This document shows positions 11,820-24,846 of a stretch of DNA of 64,000 bases, piece after piece; positions within the stretch are counted from its first letter, which is position 1; every line of letters begins with the position of its first letter. This DNA is from Branchiostoma floridae (taxonomy: Eukaryota > Chordata > Leptocardii > Amphioxiformes > Branchiostomatidae). Where the stretch lies: NCBI RefSeq assembly GCF_000003815.2, contig NC_049982.1, positions 16,354,621-16,418,620 on the forward strand. Direction: 5' to 3'. Below the pieces are notes generated by a model. It saw nothing but the letters and a program-made list of their open reading frames with translations, was not told the DNA's origin and made no database searches. A program made the position numbers and the translations under genes.

Positions 11820-13310
11820 TTAGTGTGTAATTCAGCACACGGGACAGGGTCTAATGTCTTGGTGTGTCATTCAGAAATGGGCTCATGCCTTGTTATGTGT
11901 CATTCAGGCCTGCAAGTCTTGTTGACTGTCATTTAAGGACAGGTCTGCATGTCTTGCTGATGTGTCATTAGGGCCTCATGTCTTGCTGGTGTCTCAGGGA
12001 ACTAGGGGCACCAGGCTTGTTGTTTTCTTCATGAGCAGAGTCACACATCTTATTGATGTGTCATTCAGCACTAGGAAGAGTTACACGTCTTGTTAATGTG
12101 TTTTGGCACAACTTTTGCACGAGAAGAGCCACCAGTCTTGTTGGTGTCTCATTCAGCACCAAGGACAGAGACACAAGTCTTGTTGTGTTGATGTGTTATT
12201 CAGCACGAGGAACATTGCCACCAGTCTTGTTTGTCATTCAGGGGCACCAGTCATGTTGATGTGTCATTCAGCACCAAGGACAGGGGCATCAGTTTTCTCG
12301 ATTTGTCATTCAGCACTAAGGACAGAGGCACTTGTCAGTCAGGGACAGGGGCACCAGTATTAGTGTATAATTTATCACCAGGAAAAGGAACCTATATCAA
12401 ACTCATTTGTGTGAGTGTATTTCTCAATGAGTGCCAGTGTTGTTTCTGCTGCCAAGTTTATACATGGTTCTGACAGAAGGGAGACTAAGCCAGAATATAT
12501 TCCACTTAGCTGTATTTATCAGCAGTGTAAAATTTGCCTTAAAAATGTCAACTGGTACAGACATTGATTTTTTTATGTACCCCATTCAAATATGTACACC
12601 ACTGCATATGATACAATATGGACTGCACAGATATTAGCTATATTGTGAGTAAGAAAAAACCTTGTAATAGAATAAACAAGAAACGTGAAGTACACCACAT
12701 GGCTTAACATGGTGGAAAGACATTACATTGAAACAAGTAACGCTGCTGGAGTTTATGATACAAATTATTTGGTAATGAAGATACATGTTTTGTGATGTGG
12801 TATGATATCTATTTAACAAATTTTCCCGTGCAGCCATGTCACCCTTAGACTTTGTTGAAGTCATTAATTACTTTGTCATATTGCTCAACAAGTTTGAATT
12901 GAAAATCCTGGTGGTGCAGATGGTGTATGATACTAAGAATACAATGTACTACATTTACATGTCCAGTAGCATGATGTCAAGAATTTCCTCTACATAAGTC
13001 CACTTTATGTGTGATATGAAGCATATTACTCTCACATGCCAACATAGGTGTATAAACTACAACTGTTGTATAGTATTAGATATAGTGCTAGGTTGGACAC
13101 ACCCCTACAGTAAGTGTAACAGGAAGTGGACAAGTCTTCAGACTTGTACAGGAACTGGACACTCCCACCTCCACAAGTCCTACTAGAGACCACCTCATGT
13201 GTAAGTTTCTCCACACACCAGTCCTACTCAGTGTTACATGATACAGTCTGTCATAGATGGTTCACATGAGATAATCCCACTCAAACTACACCAGACCACA
13301 CAGTACAGTT
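11820..13310. repeat. Duplicated segment, copy 1 (minisatellite plus unique flank)
   Basis: The first part (about 11820-12370) is a degenerate minisatellite with units such as GTGTCATTCAGCACCAAGGA and CAGGGGCACCAGTCTTGTTG. The rest (about 12400-13310) is non-repetitive but matches 23030-23930 closely over some 900 bases, for example TGGTTCTGACAGAAGGGAGA, TGTACACCACTGCATA and CCACACACCAGTCCTACTCA. The two copies are in direct orientation on either side of the LRR receptor gene. No coding exon is recognised. Confidence 0.85.
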
Positions 13311-13938
13311 CCACCACAGCTGGGTTAGTTCCAGTTCAGTACAAGACCCCATCACACAGACAGGAGACACAAGTCCCTGACAGACTAGTCCACCCTCCCA
13401 CCACTGCAACAACCTGACATGGTTGTGGGGTGAAGTGAGGATGGGGCCCGACATCCCGATTGGCAGACCGGGTGCAGAGCAGCCATCTCTCACTGCACGG
13501 CGCAAACATATCAGATCGATGGTGCAGTGGGAGAGGTTGAAAAGTCTGTAAGAGACACTACACTATAAAACTCACCAGGTGTATGAAGTTTGGTCCCTAG
13601 AGTATCTAGAATCTGGGATTCCAGAGCATTACGCCAGGGGGGCGACTTTTCGGTGCATGTTGATTTGGTGGGGCCGCACAAGGGGGTGTACTGGTGTACA
13701 TATACGGGTTCATATACATATACCGCTCTTTCACCTTACCCTGTGAGAAGACACTATTGTCTTATGAAGTTTCAGATAGATATAGTCAACAAATTGTTTT
13801 CAAGGTTGATTTCTTTTCATATATATGATTTGTTTCAAGAATAATTCAAAGCCCTGCTTAGCACCTTATATTTACACGATTTATTCATCTATGTAGTTAT
13901 GCACTATCTTGACGACAATGATAAAATGTATGTATACG
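13311..13938. other. Non-coding between duplicated segment and LRR receptor 3' end
   Basis: No recognisable gene. It includes the presumed 3' UTR of the minus-strand LRR receptor. Short open frames at 13281-13505 (-) and 13590-13844 (+) lack similarity to anything I know. Confidence 0.4.
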
Positions 13939-16900
13939 CTACATAACTTTTGAAAGCTCAAGATAAGGATTACTGATTCTGCCGGCTCCTTGTTCTGTCA
14001 GCTGCAGGGAGTCAGGGTTATGGTACGGGTTTTCCGGAGTTGAATGTTGATCGTCGTTGATTATGTTGTAAGGAGGATCGTTTGTGATATCACCCTCAGC
14101 TGAGTCGGCAGGCGCTTCCTGCGGTGAACACGACTGGGTTAGCGGTCAGCTGCACATGGTTAACGTTGGCTCGGGATCAGAATGGGAACATCAGAGACTA
14201 CACTTACTCTATGAAAAAGGAAACGGCAGTAAAAAGATAACAATTGAAATACCTGTTGTTGCTGTTGATCTGGCCTGCGTTCCACGTGTTCGGCAGATGA
14301 GTGGCCTTTCCTCTTTAGGCACAAGACGGCCGCCATTACCAGGATGATGAGCAACAGGGGCACTCCCACGGCCAGGCCCACAATTGCTGCTTGTGGCAAG
14401 CCCCCCGTGATGAAGTGCTCACAGTGGTCTACTTCTGGTACCACGAGCTTAATATTATTACAGAAAACAGTCACGCAGGTTATGTAGGACGTGTCAGGGA
14501 GAAGTTCCAGTATGGGGTAAGAACGGCTGGTCGAATGAACCTGTGGTGTTGTCTTCCACGACTTCTCTTTGATAGGTTTGTACTGAATTGCAAATCCTGA
14601 CAGCAGATCTGGACTACCTCCGTATGTCCACGCGACCTCAGCACTAGAGTCTTTTACGTTCTGTACCTCAACGTCTCTTGGGCCAATACAGGTTTCTGTT
14701 TGGCCTACTGTAGAGGACGGCGCGGGTGTTTCTGACGACTGTGGATTTGCCACAGAGGGAGAACCTTGGGAAGGAGTTGTCATTGGCGGTGTTGGGGAGG
14801 GTGTTGGGCTGTGTAAAAAATAGAAAAGTACATTAACTATTCATAAAGACGGATAAGCAAGCACAAATAGTCATAGTAATTCAAATGTCAATTTAAGTTC
14901 TGTTCAGGTCATTCATTGGTGTCATGCCGTTCAAGACATTGCGTAGATTGGCGATATTGCTACTTGGGTCATGATGAGATGTATGGTATTACGTAATCTT
15001 TACTGTCCTGGGCGCAATTTAGTCAGACCCTGAGGAAATCATTGTTACAGTACATTATTTCAAAAATGTGTTACTTCTAATGCCACGGAGCTTGTTGCAG
15101 GGACAAGATGCTGAAACAGAAACTAATGGAAGTGTTGCTTAGCATCCCGTAATACGAGGAACAATAGTCATTTCCAGGGTCGAAGACCAAGGCAGTTTTT
15201 TTTCGACCTTTATTTTTACTGATATCTTTAGCTTTATCAAAAGAAGCTAACGTGTTAACTGTGTTGCATTTACCAGATCTCCACCGCGCCTTGTGATGCG
15301 GGTGGAACAGTTGTTATCGGGCACGTCCCCCCTACGTCCTCTTCGCCTAGGGTTTCCAGAGAACGTCTTCTCAAGGACACTGGAAGGAAGCAGGTTGGAG
15401 AACTTGGGTTGACGTTCACGGCTGCAAGAACAAGGACAGATAAGGTACACTGTGAGTTTGTGTGCCCGATATGCGTTAAACCAATATCGATTACGGTTAC
15501 GTACAATACGTGTAGGTTTATGAACCGTACGGGGTTTGTTTCCAGACATTCTAATTGGTATGTTTTATGTATCTCTCCACATATCACATACATAGGGGCA
15601 GATGATAAAAGCTTACCAGTTTTGTCAATCCATTTCCCGAGATCGAGCACGTCACAGTCGCAGGTGAACCTTGTTCCCATGGTTACCGTTCGGAGGCACG
15701 GGAGATGCCGAAACACTCCTGAAAACAAGGAACTTCATTTCACAATTTCCTTCTAAAGAATTATTTTTTCATACAATGTCGGGCATCATCAATATCAAAT
15801 GATTCACTAATTATTGATGCCTAGACACTAAGCATCATAGATACGGAGGTGGATAACGGAGTCTTCTGACAACATAGACATATATAAAGACAATGTATAC
15901 ATACGCGGTGACCAGGTCGTCACTCTGTCAATGTTCAGACTAAGCAGAGACGTCAGGTTACCGAATGCGTCTGAAGCGACTGACGAAATGCTTTGAAAAT
16001 TATTCCTGTTAAAGGAAATCAAAGGAAAACAGAAAACCCCTACTGTTAAAACCTTTTTACGATCACAAAGTAATAATAGACGCCGTTCAATGGCATTGTG
16101 TCTTTTACAGTTTGCTTCCGTATGAAATGAAGTGAGTTGCATGTACGATGCGAAATTTATGTATTGCTCATACGACAATAATGTCAAGCCCTCATCATTG
16201 TGATGACAATACCGGCAATACCAAACCACAAATAAGTAGTTCAAATGACTAATGTACTTATATCAACACGTGAAGGAAACCTACCACCTGACCGTTATGT
16301 GGCAAGACTGGCATGAAAATACTGTCGTTGCGATTTTTCTCAATTACACTTAATGGCTAGTAATATTGACTATTGATATTGACGTGGCGAATACCTGGAC
16401 AGATCTAGAGTTCTGAGAGCCGGCAATGTCGCGAAAGCAAATGGATGAATCTTCTGAATCCCAGAATTCGACAGGCGCAAGTAAGTCAGGTTGGGGAGTG
16501 GAAGGTGATGTCCTGTCGCTGCAGATGGAGACAATGACAGCAGGAATATGTTAGATACATGAAGCCTTTCGACCAAATCATCGGCAAGTCTACAATCTCA
16601 GGAAAAGTTGTGCTGTAAAACAGACTGCACTGGGACTGGACCTGAAAGCTCGACGTTGCTGTTGCGATATATTCTGCCGAGCGGCAGCATTTTCACTAAA
16701 AACAGATTATGATGCATAGTCCCGGAAATATCACGAGATTGGCGCCAATGAGTGTGTGGTTTGACAGACTGACAATGCAACTCCCTTACCTGATCGGGGA
16801 AGCGTTGTGATGTCTCCCAAGCGGATTTCCGTCAACGACTGGTCATTGTTGAATATGGTCAGTGACTCCAAGGAAACGGGCAGAGCTGGCACAGACGTCA

Positions 16901-19900
16901 ACCTGGAACCTGACAACGCGATCTGCGAAGGGGGACAAAGGAGATAAGATCAGGATGCGCTGCTTATCTTTGCATCGTGTCTATTTTATCTATTCTTGCA
17001 CTCTAAATAGAATTACTTATTATGCCTTCGTTAGGACCATAACTGTAGCTTTGATTGTTTAGGGGGTTCTTTTGTAGACTTTTGGGACTAGAGAACTCGA
17101 AAGCTTTCTGAGCATTGTATTTGAGCACTGTTGACGTGGGTTGAAACAGACTGTCGATGATAGTGTTGGGACTGAGGATGTATTGGTAATTCTGTTTCAA
17201 GTCACGTGGAGAGGTTTGTCAGAATGTATCTTTCAAAACGTTTGGATTCGGTTCTGATATGTAAAAATAACAGCAAGACAGTCGCTGATAGTTGCACGAT
17301 GAAATGTTGCTTGTGAATAAATGAATGGATGAAATTTATTGCATTTGTACATGGTACAATGTAAGACAAGAATGATAAAGCAATTGATTCAATAATCGTC
17401 TGTGTGATGTACGTCTTCGTGACATTCATGTTCTTGTCTAAAACAATTGCAACTTAGGTAGTATTTCTCAACTGAAAACTATGGTGGCACGAATCTGCCT
17501 TCATATTCGTTACAACAAAGACAAATGGATTTGATTTTCTAATTTTCTAGGTGACTTACACTTTTTAAGCTTTGTAGGGGTGACAGCACAGCGTCACTGA
17601 TGCTCACGAGTGGGAGGCCGAGTAGGCCTAAGTGAGCGAGATTCGGAAGGTGCCAGAACGTGTCGTCAGGAAAACTTTGTATAGGGTTACTACCTCCCAT
17701 GGCTATCTGTTCCACAGACACCAGACCTGTAGGGACATCGTGTACACTGTCAAACCTTACGTATACATTGCACTCTGTCAGTCTGTGGTGGAAGTTGTTG
17801 TTTGCTTTAAAACTTATTCCTTCCCGACCTAGATAGTTCGTGTCGTCAGGTACAATAAGGCATGTAATTGTATCGTCTCCAATTGACCTATAGGTCATCC
17901 ATGCGGGACACTCCCTGACCCTGAGCCCTTTATCAACCTCGATTGCATGTTCGCTCCTTTAAAAACATGAAAAGCCAAGGCAAGGTACACGTAGGTAAGC
18001 AGCAGACTAATTTATGTGCGACATACGAACTTTGACCCGACAGCGGTGAAATGTCTAGGCTGGGGTAAAACAGGTATGTCGTTGGTGCCGTAGGGTAAAA
18101 GCTTGTCTGCCTCACATGTATATATATACCACTGGTACTGCCAACTGGTTCTACCACATGCAAATGTACCATCGTAAACAAAGCTAGATTTGACCTTTTC
18201 AAGTCATATCACGCATTCCATCAACCACAGAACACAGAGCAAGACCAACCAATTTTTCTACACATAGTTGGTCCGTTCCTTTCTGACCACTGGTTTGACA
18301 TATAATGTAATTACGTTAGCAACATGTAGAGAATGTGTACTATTATATTCTCAGATTGCTTTTCACGGTAAGAAATGTCATGGTGAACTGCACGGAATTA
18401 TAATTGAGAGCTCTTGTGTCATTACCCTTAACTTTTCAAAGCATGTGCTGCTTACCTTCAAATGTTGCAGCTGAAACACTAGTCAGAAGGTTCCCGAATA
18501 TTTCCAAGAAAAGAAGGTTGGCAAGGTTGGCAAACGAACCGTTCTCCACACTTGTGATCCTGTTAGCCTGTAGGAGGTTAAACAGACGACGCGAGATCTC
18601 TTGGACTTCAACATCAACAACATAATACCGCAAAATCCTGACATGAACTACGTACACTGCATGCTAACCCAGGATGCTATGAAGTACCATGACAGAGAAA
18701 TTACGTTGCATGATAAGGAATAAAGCTGGAAAGTAATAAAAAGTACAGAGAATCCCAATCAAAGCAATTCATATGCGTCGTTTCTCAGATCACTTATCTC
18801 TATTAATGATATAAGAAATTGCTGTTATGTGCTGATAAAATGGACTCACATGTAGATGAAGATACTTCAGTTTTGTCAGCCTGGCGAAATCCTCCCTCCG
18901 AACAGCCGCGAGACTGTTCTCAGCCAGGTCCAGCTCCTGGGAGGACCAGGATGGATTTGCTTTATCTTCGAATTCTTTTATGACTTTACTTTTTACTTAT
19001 TAGTTTAAATGCGCTCTGATGGGAGGCAAGATTTTTCAAAAAATGAAACAAGCTCGGAGTTTACTCTAGTTTATTGGGGTTCAACTCACCCATAGGTCCG
19101 TAGACGTGAATGTCGATGCCGACATGTTCTGTAGTATATTGTTCCTCAGGGTCAATGACTGCAGCTTGACCAGGTCACCAAACGCTTCATCTTCGATAGA
19201 GCTGATGTTGTTCCTGTCTAGGAGCAATGTGGTAAGATTGTACAGTCCAGAGAACGCCGTCTGTGTGATTGTGGAGATGTCATTAGATGACAGGTCCAGA
19301 AACTCCAGGTTTGGGGTTCCGATGAAGGACATGCCAGGGAGATTCTGGATCGTGTTATCACTCAAAGTCAGACGAGTTAAGGCTGGTATCCCCAGGAAGG
19401 TTCCACTGTTCAACACGCCGATATGATTTGAATGCAGGTACAGAACACGCAGCTCCTTGAGATGACTGAAGCTCCCATCTTCTATTGTTGAGATGTTATT
19501 AGACGAGAGGTTGAGCTCCGTAAGAAGCGAGACTTCTGTGAACGTCCCGATGCCGATGGAGGTGAGCTTGTTGTCCTGTAAGTCGAGCATCTTCAGGCTG
19601 CCAACGAAGGAATTACTTCCAAACGCAGTTATTGTTTCGATGACATTTCTATTTAGAACAAGTCTCACAAGTTGGCTCAGCCCATCGAAAGCCGAAGCGG
19701 GTACAGTAGAGATCGCGTTCCCTCCTAACCGGAGAACCTGAAGGTTGGGCCGGCGACTGAACGGGGATCCGGGGCGTGCTATGCTAGTGATGGAGTTATC
19801 TTCCAGGTTCAGTTCCAGCAGGTTGGGAAGCGCTGGATCACGTCTCACCTCTGAAATCTGATTATCATTCAACAGAAAAATTTCTGTTGAAGAAGGTATG

Positions 19901-20055
19901 AGTTGATTCCGCGGGAACTGCGTAAGGATTCCGTGACTGCAGTCGGCGGTGGTACCAAAACATCGGCACTGGGGTGCGCAGTCAAGGGCAGCCACAACTC
20001 CGGTCAGGACAGCGAGCAGAGGTACTGATAGCCATAACGTCCTTGTGTGGGCCAT
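13939..20055 (-). CDS. Leucine-rich repeat, fibronectin III single-pass membrane receptor
   Basis: Eleven exons in transcript order: 20055-19090, 18936-18850, 18567-18456, 17927-17560, 16922-16790, 16518-16395, 16005-15905, 15718-15617, 15421-15274, 14808-14253, 14118-13939; phases all agree and give 958 aa. Order: signal peptide (about 1-27), cysteine-rich LRR N-cap (CAPQCRCFG), about 14 LRRs in residues 55-388, an irregular stretch near 389-460, more LRRs to about 640, LRR C-cap (CDC at 650-652), a P/T/S-rich linker, one fibronectin III domain (755-848), a membrane helix (854-878) and an 80-residue tail. The architecture resembles FLRT or LRRN neuronal adhesion proteins, but I cannot assign an orthologue. 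The tail has tyrosines at about 916, 931 and 951 in YNII, YHNP and YLEL contexts and a Q5 run, and no TIR domain. The ATG at 20055 was chosen because the signal peptide starts there. Confidence 0.9.
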
Positions 20056-21324
20056 GGTGGCCAACTGTTAAAAATAGAACACGAATAGGCGTTGTCATTT
20101 TTTTCTCCCTGTGCCCAATTATCCTGTCAGACGTGATTAACCTTTCCAGCATAATAGTTTGTCATGATCAGAGGAAAGGCAGTGAATTTTAAAGAACAAC
20201 CTTTATGACGAAATAGGTGATAGTGAGGCGAGACCTCTTAATGACACAATGTCTTAAGGAATGAAAACAATGTCTTTGTGGAATTTTAAAAATTAGATGT
20301 TTGAAAACGAATGCACAAAACATTTACCATTCACTTACTAGTTCAATGACAGTATCACACCTCAACACCATGATAAGATAAATGAGCATTTCAATACATT
20401 GACTGCCCTTGGGTCGGACACCAGTGTTGAAAAGGTGTATGGCACCAAATGCACCCTGGCACCCTGACATAGTTGTTGACAACTGTACTATTAAAGAGTT
20501 TAATCAATTGTGAAATTATCTTGACCTTTGAAATGTTTAAGATTCCAGACGGCATAGAAGAAACCCCATACCTGATATGTGCTGTTTGATTGTGTCTCGG
20601 TCGTCTTTGATCCGAGAAACTTACCACCTCCACTTTCTGTACAATGCTTCAGACTTTTTCCTGAATTAGTCCGGTCAAGCATAGAATTAAGTAGTCTGAC
20701 AAGCTTTAATACATACCTTTATAATGACCATGGGCAGTCTTAGATCACCTGATATCATTTATGTTTGTATGTGCGAGCGTGTATTTTATCCAGTCTCTAT
20801 GAAGCATCATCATAATCCATCTAAGTCCAGCAAATGAGCGTACGAAGTGTTGTTTCAGGGCATTAATGTTAAATAGCCAGTGACAGTGTTTACGCAATCT
20901 CTCGCTAGCTGGGGTTAGTGACCCCCTCCATAACTGTAGGGTCCGACGGGCGGTAGGAGCGCGATGTTAGTCAGACTAAATGTCAAAGTGTCGTTGTACT
21001 TTTGTAACTACTTACCATTAAGCAAATCATGCAATTGATTTGACCTTTGATATGATAATAGTCTGCCACAAAGACAACACGAAGCTACATGGTAAGGAAC
21101 TTCGTAATAGACAGGTACATACATACAAAAACATTGTCTTCTAATTCAAATACGTTTTATTCCAAGCTTCCCATAATAATCTGTCAATGAATAGTCATAG
21201 AAAAACAGTAGATTTTCGAGCCTACCGAGCATATAGAACAATTCACTACAGTAATAGGAGTTGGGTTTATGAGCTAGACAGGTTTTAGGTGACTTTTATA
21301 CTTTTTTGGACTTTCCACCTGTCA

Positions 21325-21900
21325 TCAAGTACCTCCTGTTCGTCTTACGCTTTCTTTGCTTATTCAATTAGTCAATCATGGACACAAAGGAAAAACATTT
21401 TGTCTCTGACCCAGAAAGTCTTGTTGTTCCTGACATCGAGCTCGATCCCTCAGAAACACGCAGCACTGTCAAGGGTTAAGTTGCTGATCGGCAACCTCGG
21501 TGTCAGGCACTAGTATCTACCCTCTTCTGCCCTCATTTAGGTAAGGTAGATTTATTTTTACGGTGGTGAAATTAAATTGAATGTGTTTGCGTTACTGAGT
21601 TTGTCTCTGATGGCTTTGGCAAGCAAGACTATACGAAATACAAGGAAATGAATGGCACTGAGATTAGAAAGTAACGACTTACAGTGCAGAAGAGGGCGGT
21701 AAATACTAATGCCTGATACCGAGGTTGCCGATCAGCAAGTTAACCCTTGACCGTGCTGCGTGTTTCTGAGGGATCGAGCTCGACGTCAGGAACAACAAGA
21801 CGTTCTGTGTCAGAGAAAAAATGTTTCTTCTGCTCTAGATTTGTGTCCATGATTGAATAATTGAATAAGCAAAGAAAGCGTAAGCCGGACAGGAAGTGCA
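21325..21900. repeat. Large imperfect inverted repeat (about 205-bp arms)
   Basis: The left arm (about 21325-21530) and right arm (about 21672-21900) are reverse complements with few mismatches. For example GATCGAGCTCGA-type sequence, TTAACCCTTGAC and AAGCAAAGAAAGCGTAAG on the right match their complements on the left. The loop is about 140 bases. It may be a foldback transposon. A third fragment of the outer arm recurs near 22035. No product is evident. Confidence 0.7.
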
Positions 21901-21908
21901 AAATGTCA

Positions 21909-21914
21909 AACGGA

Positions 21915-21942
<28 letters not shown>
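21909..21942. repeat. AT dinucleotide microsatellite
   Basis: Uninterrupted AT repeats directly beside the outer edge of the inverted repeat. Confidence 0.9.
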
Positions 21943-21946
<4 letters not shown>

Positions 21947-22239
21947 CATATAGCCATATAGCGTGTACAGCGGTATCTTAATCCTTCCTTACCCTTTCCA
22001 TACATTCCCATCGGTTCCTTTTCCATCTCCCTCCATTTGACATTTTGCACTTTCTGTAACGTTACACCGGGTTGCACCACAGTCAGACCACAGAGCCCTG
22101 TACACCCCTGTTCTGCGATAGCCTCCTTCACAGACTTCGAGAGCGGTGGCATTTTTTTTTATGGAGCGATGATTCGCGATTTTCAAAATGTGCTAAGACT
22201 CTCTATGCCAGGAGGCGGCGTTTTTAAATAGTGTCTGCG

Positions 22240-23930
22240 AAGGAGGGAATTCTGGGACACCAGTTTTGTTCGTGTGTCAGTCAGCTCAGGGACAGGGGCA
22301 CCACTCTTGTTGGTAATGTCAGGACAGGGACACCAGTCTTGTTGATATGTAATTCAGCACCAAGGACAGACCTCTTGATGTGTCATTCAGCACCAAGGGC
22401 AGGGACACCAGTCTTGATGGTGTGTCAGTCAAGGACAGGGGCACCACTCTTGTTGGTGTGTCAGTCAGGGACAGGGGCACCACTCTTGCTGGTGTGTCGG
22501 TCAGGGACAGGGACACCGGTCTTGTTGATATGTAATTCAGCACCAGGGACAGGGGCATCAGTTCTCTTGATGTGTCATTCAGCACCAAGGTTGGGGACAC
22601 CAGTCGTGTTGGTGTGTCAGTCAGGGACAGGGGCACCACTCTTGTTGGTGTGTCAGTCAGGGACAGGGACACCGGTCTTGTTGATATGTAATTCAGCACC
22701 AGGGACAGGGGCATCAGTTCTCTTGATGTGTCATTCAGCACCAAGGTTGGGGACACCAGTCGTGTTGGTGTGTCATTCAGGGACAGGGGCACAAGTCTTG
22801 CTGGTGTGTCAGTCAGGGACAGGGACACCGGTCTTGTTGATATGTAATTCAGCACCAGGGACAGGGGCATCAGTTCTCTTGATTTGTCATTCAGCACCAA
22901 GGATAGGGACACCAGTCGTGTTGGTGTGTCAGTCAGGGACAGGGGCACCAGTCTTGCTGGTGTGTCAGTCAGGGATAGAGGCACAAGTATTAGTTTATCA
23001 GCAGGAAAGGGAACCCCTATCAAAGTCATTTGTGAGTGCCGGCGTTGTTTTAGATGCCAAGATAACAGTATATACATGGTTCTGACAGAAGGGAGACTAA
23101 GCCAGAAGATAATCCACTTAGCTTCATTTATTGGCAATGGACATTTTAGCTGGTACAGAATTATGTAACCACATTTAGTATGTACACCACTGCATACCAT
23201 ACACTGTGGACTGCACAGATACGTGTATTAGCTATATTGTGAGAAACAAAACCTTTCTGATAGAATATGCAATAAATGTGAAAAATACATAATGCAGTAC
23301 ATGACATGAAGTGGTGGAAAGGCATTACTGTGAAATGAGTTATTCTGCTGGAGTTTATGATACGAATTATTTTGTAACGAACATGTTTTGTGAAGAAGCA
23401 TTATATCTATTTATTAAACAGAGTTTTTTCTGTGCAGCCAGAGTTTGATGACGTCATCATATTACTTTGCTACGTATGTTGCTCTTTACAACTTTGAATT
23501 GAAAATCCTGGTGATTCAGACAGTGTATAAAACTAAGAATAAGACAGTGTATAATACTAAGAATGCTACATTTACAGGTTCATTAGTATAATGTCAAGAA
23601 TTTCCTCTACATAAGTCCACTTCATGTGTGATATGAAATATATTACTCTCACATGCCAACATAGGTGTATAAACTACAACTGTTATATAGTGTTAAAAGT
23701 AGTGCTACAGGTTGGACACACCCCTACAGTAAGTGTAACAGGAAGTGGACAAGTCTCTAGACTTGTACAGGAACTGGACACTCCCACCTCCACAAGTACT
23801 ACTGGAGACCACCTCATGTGTAAGTTTCTCCACACACCAGTCCTACTCAGTGTTACATGATACAGTCTGTCATAGATGGCTCACATGAGATGATCTTACT
23901 CAAACTACACCAGACCACACAGTACAGTTC
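22240..23930. repeat. Duplicated segment, copy 2, with 156-bp higher-order minisatellite
   Basis: The first part (22245-23000) is a minisatellite whose 35-43 bp subunits form a 156-bp higher-order unit. The sequence GACAGGGACACCGGTCTTG recurs at 22506, 22662 and 22818, exactly 156 apart. Because 156 is a multiple of three, long frames stay open on both strands (284 codons at 22231-23085, 293 on the other strand); these are best seen as by-products. The rest (23030-23930) matches copy 1 at 12400-13310. Confidence 0.85.
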
Positions 23931-24846
23931 TTTTTGGAAAGTCAGTTGTAACGAGACTAGTTTAGGGAAGGTCGATGTTATCCTTAATGTCTGAGTAGAG
24001 TCCACGACCTTTGCCAACACTGGTGTGAGAAAGATTGGTCGGAGTTTCTCTAATTATGGGGGGCGGCTTTTGGCAGAGGCACGATGTTGGCTTGGCGCCA
24101 CCAAGGAGCTTTCATTAACCTCCGAGGTTTCATACAGACTGCGTAACACTGCTGGCAACCCTGACGTGGGATAGCGCGCGCTTCGTATACATATCTGGGC
24201 ACCCGCTCTTCATTTCTGCCTTTATCCCGGTTATACGTACGCGTCGTTATCAGCGTCTTCTGCGCCCGGCTAGAACTGATAGGGCCAACATTGCAAAGAC
24301 TGGCCCGATAATGATCGCTATAATGTACGGTATGTCACCCCGTAATGGGCGGTATAACCCCGCCGTGTGTAAACATGTGCGAACATGTGTGTATGGCGGC
24401 TTTGAAAAGGTGACCTTTGAGACCTGTTTCGCCATACCCTCCATTGTCATCGTATATGGAGAATCCTAATAAATAGATAAACAAATAAATAAGTAATCCG
24501 CCCTGTGCTTGCGCGCGGCATCACTTCCCGCAGCATAATTACCCGCTGCACATGCTGATCCACGTATGCCATTATGCACGCGCACGCTGTTGGTGAGCGC
24601 GCCCCCTGTCGTCATGACATCCTCCTCCTAATGAGCCGGCCTCCGTGAAATCCAAAATGTTTGGATAAAGATCGCCTCACGATGTAAACCGCGGTGCATA
24701 TAGTTAAAAGGTCTAATTGATGTATTATTCTACAAGAGATCGTAGCCAAAAAATAAACGTCTGCATGTACTCGTGTTTTTAGCGGTGAGAAATTCCCTTT
24801 TAGCCAGTACAGTGAAGGGAAAGGGAAGGCCTCAGCTCCAGTTAAA
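23931..24846. other. Non-coding stretch with one short hydrophobic frame
   Basis: Nothing recognised with confidence. On the minus strand, 24450-24250 encodes up to 66 residues that end in a hydrophobic segment (IPYIIAIIIGPVFAMLALSV) followed by an arginine run and a stop. This would suit the end of a membrane protein, but there is no family match, no clear acceptor and no neighbouring exon. Confidence 0.3.

Larger units (their letters stand above)
20056..22230. other. Upstream region of the LRR receptor, non-coding
   Basis: No gene recognised. It should contain the LRR receptor promoter and 5' leader near 20056-20200, and it contains the inverted repeat at 21325-21900 and an AT dinucleotide run. 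Confidence 0.45.

Noticed and set aside
22240-23000. Regular short repeats resembling a CRISPR array
   Set aside because: Units are contiguous and degenerate without unique spacers, in an animal genome; it is a minisatellite.
22231-23200. 284- and 293-codon frames on opposite strands
   Set aside because: They follow the minisatellite unit, whose 156-bp period is a multiple of three; no domain, signal peptide or splice context supports a protein.
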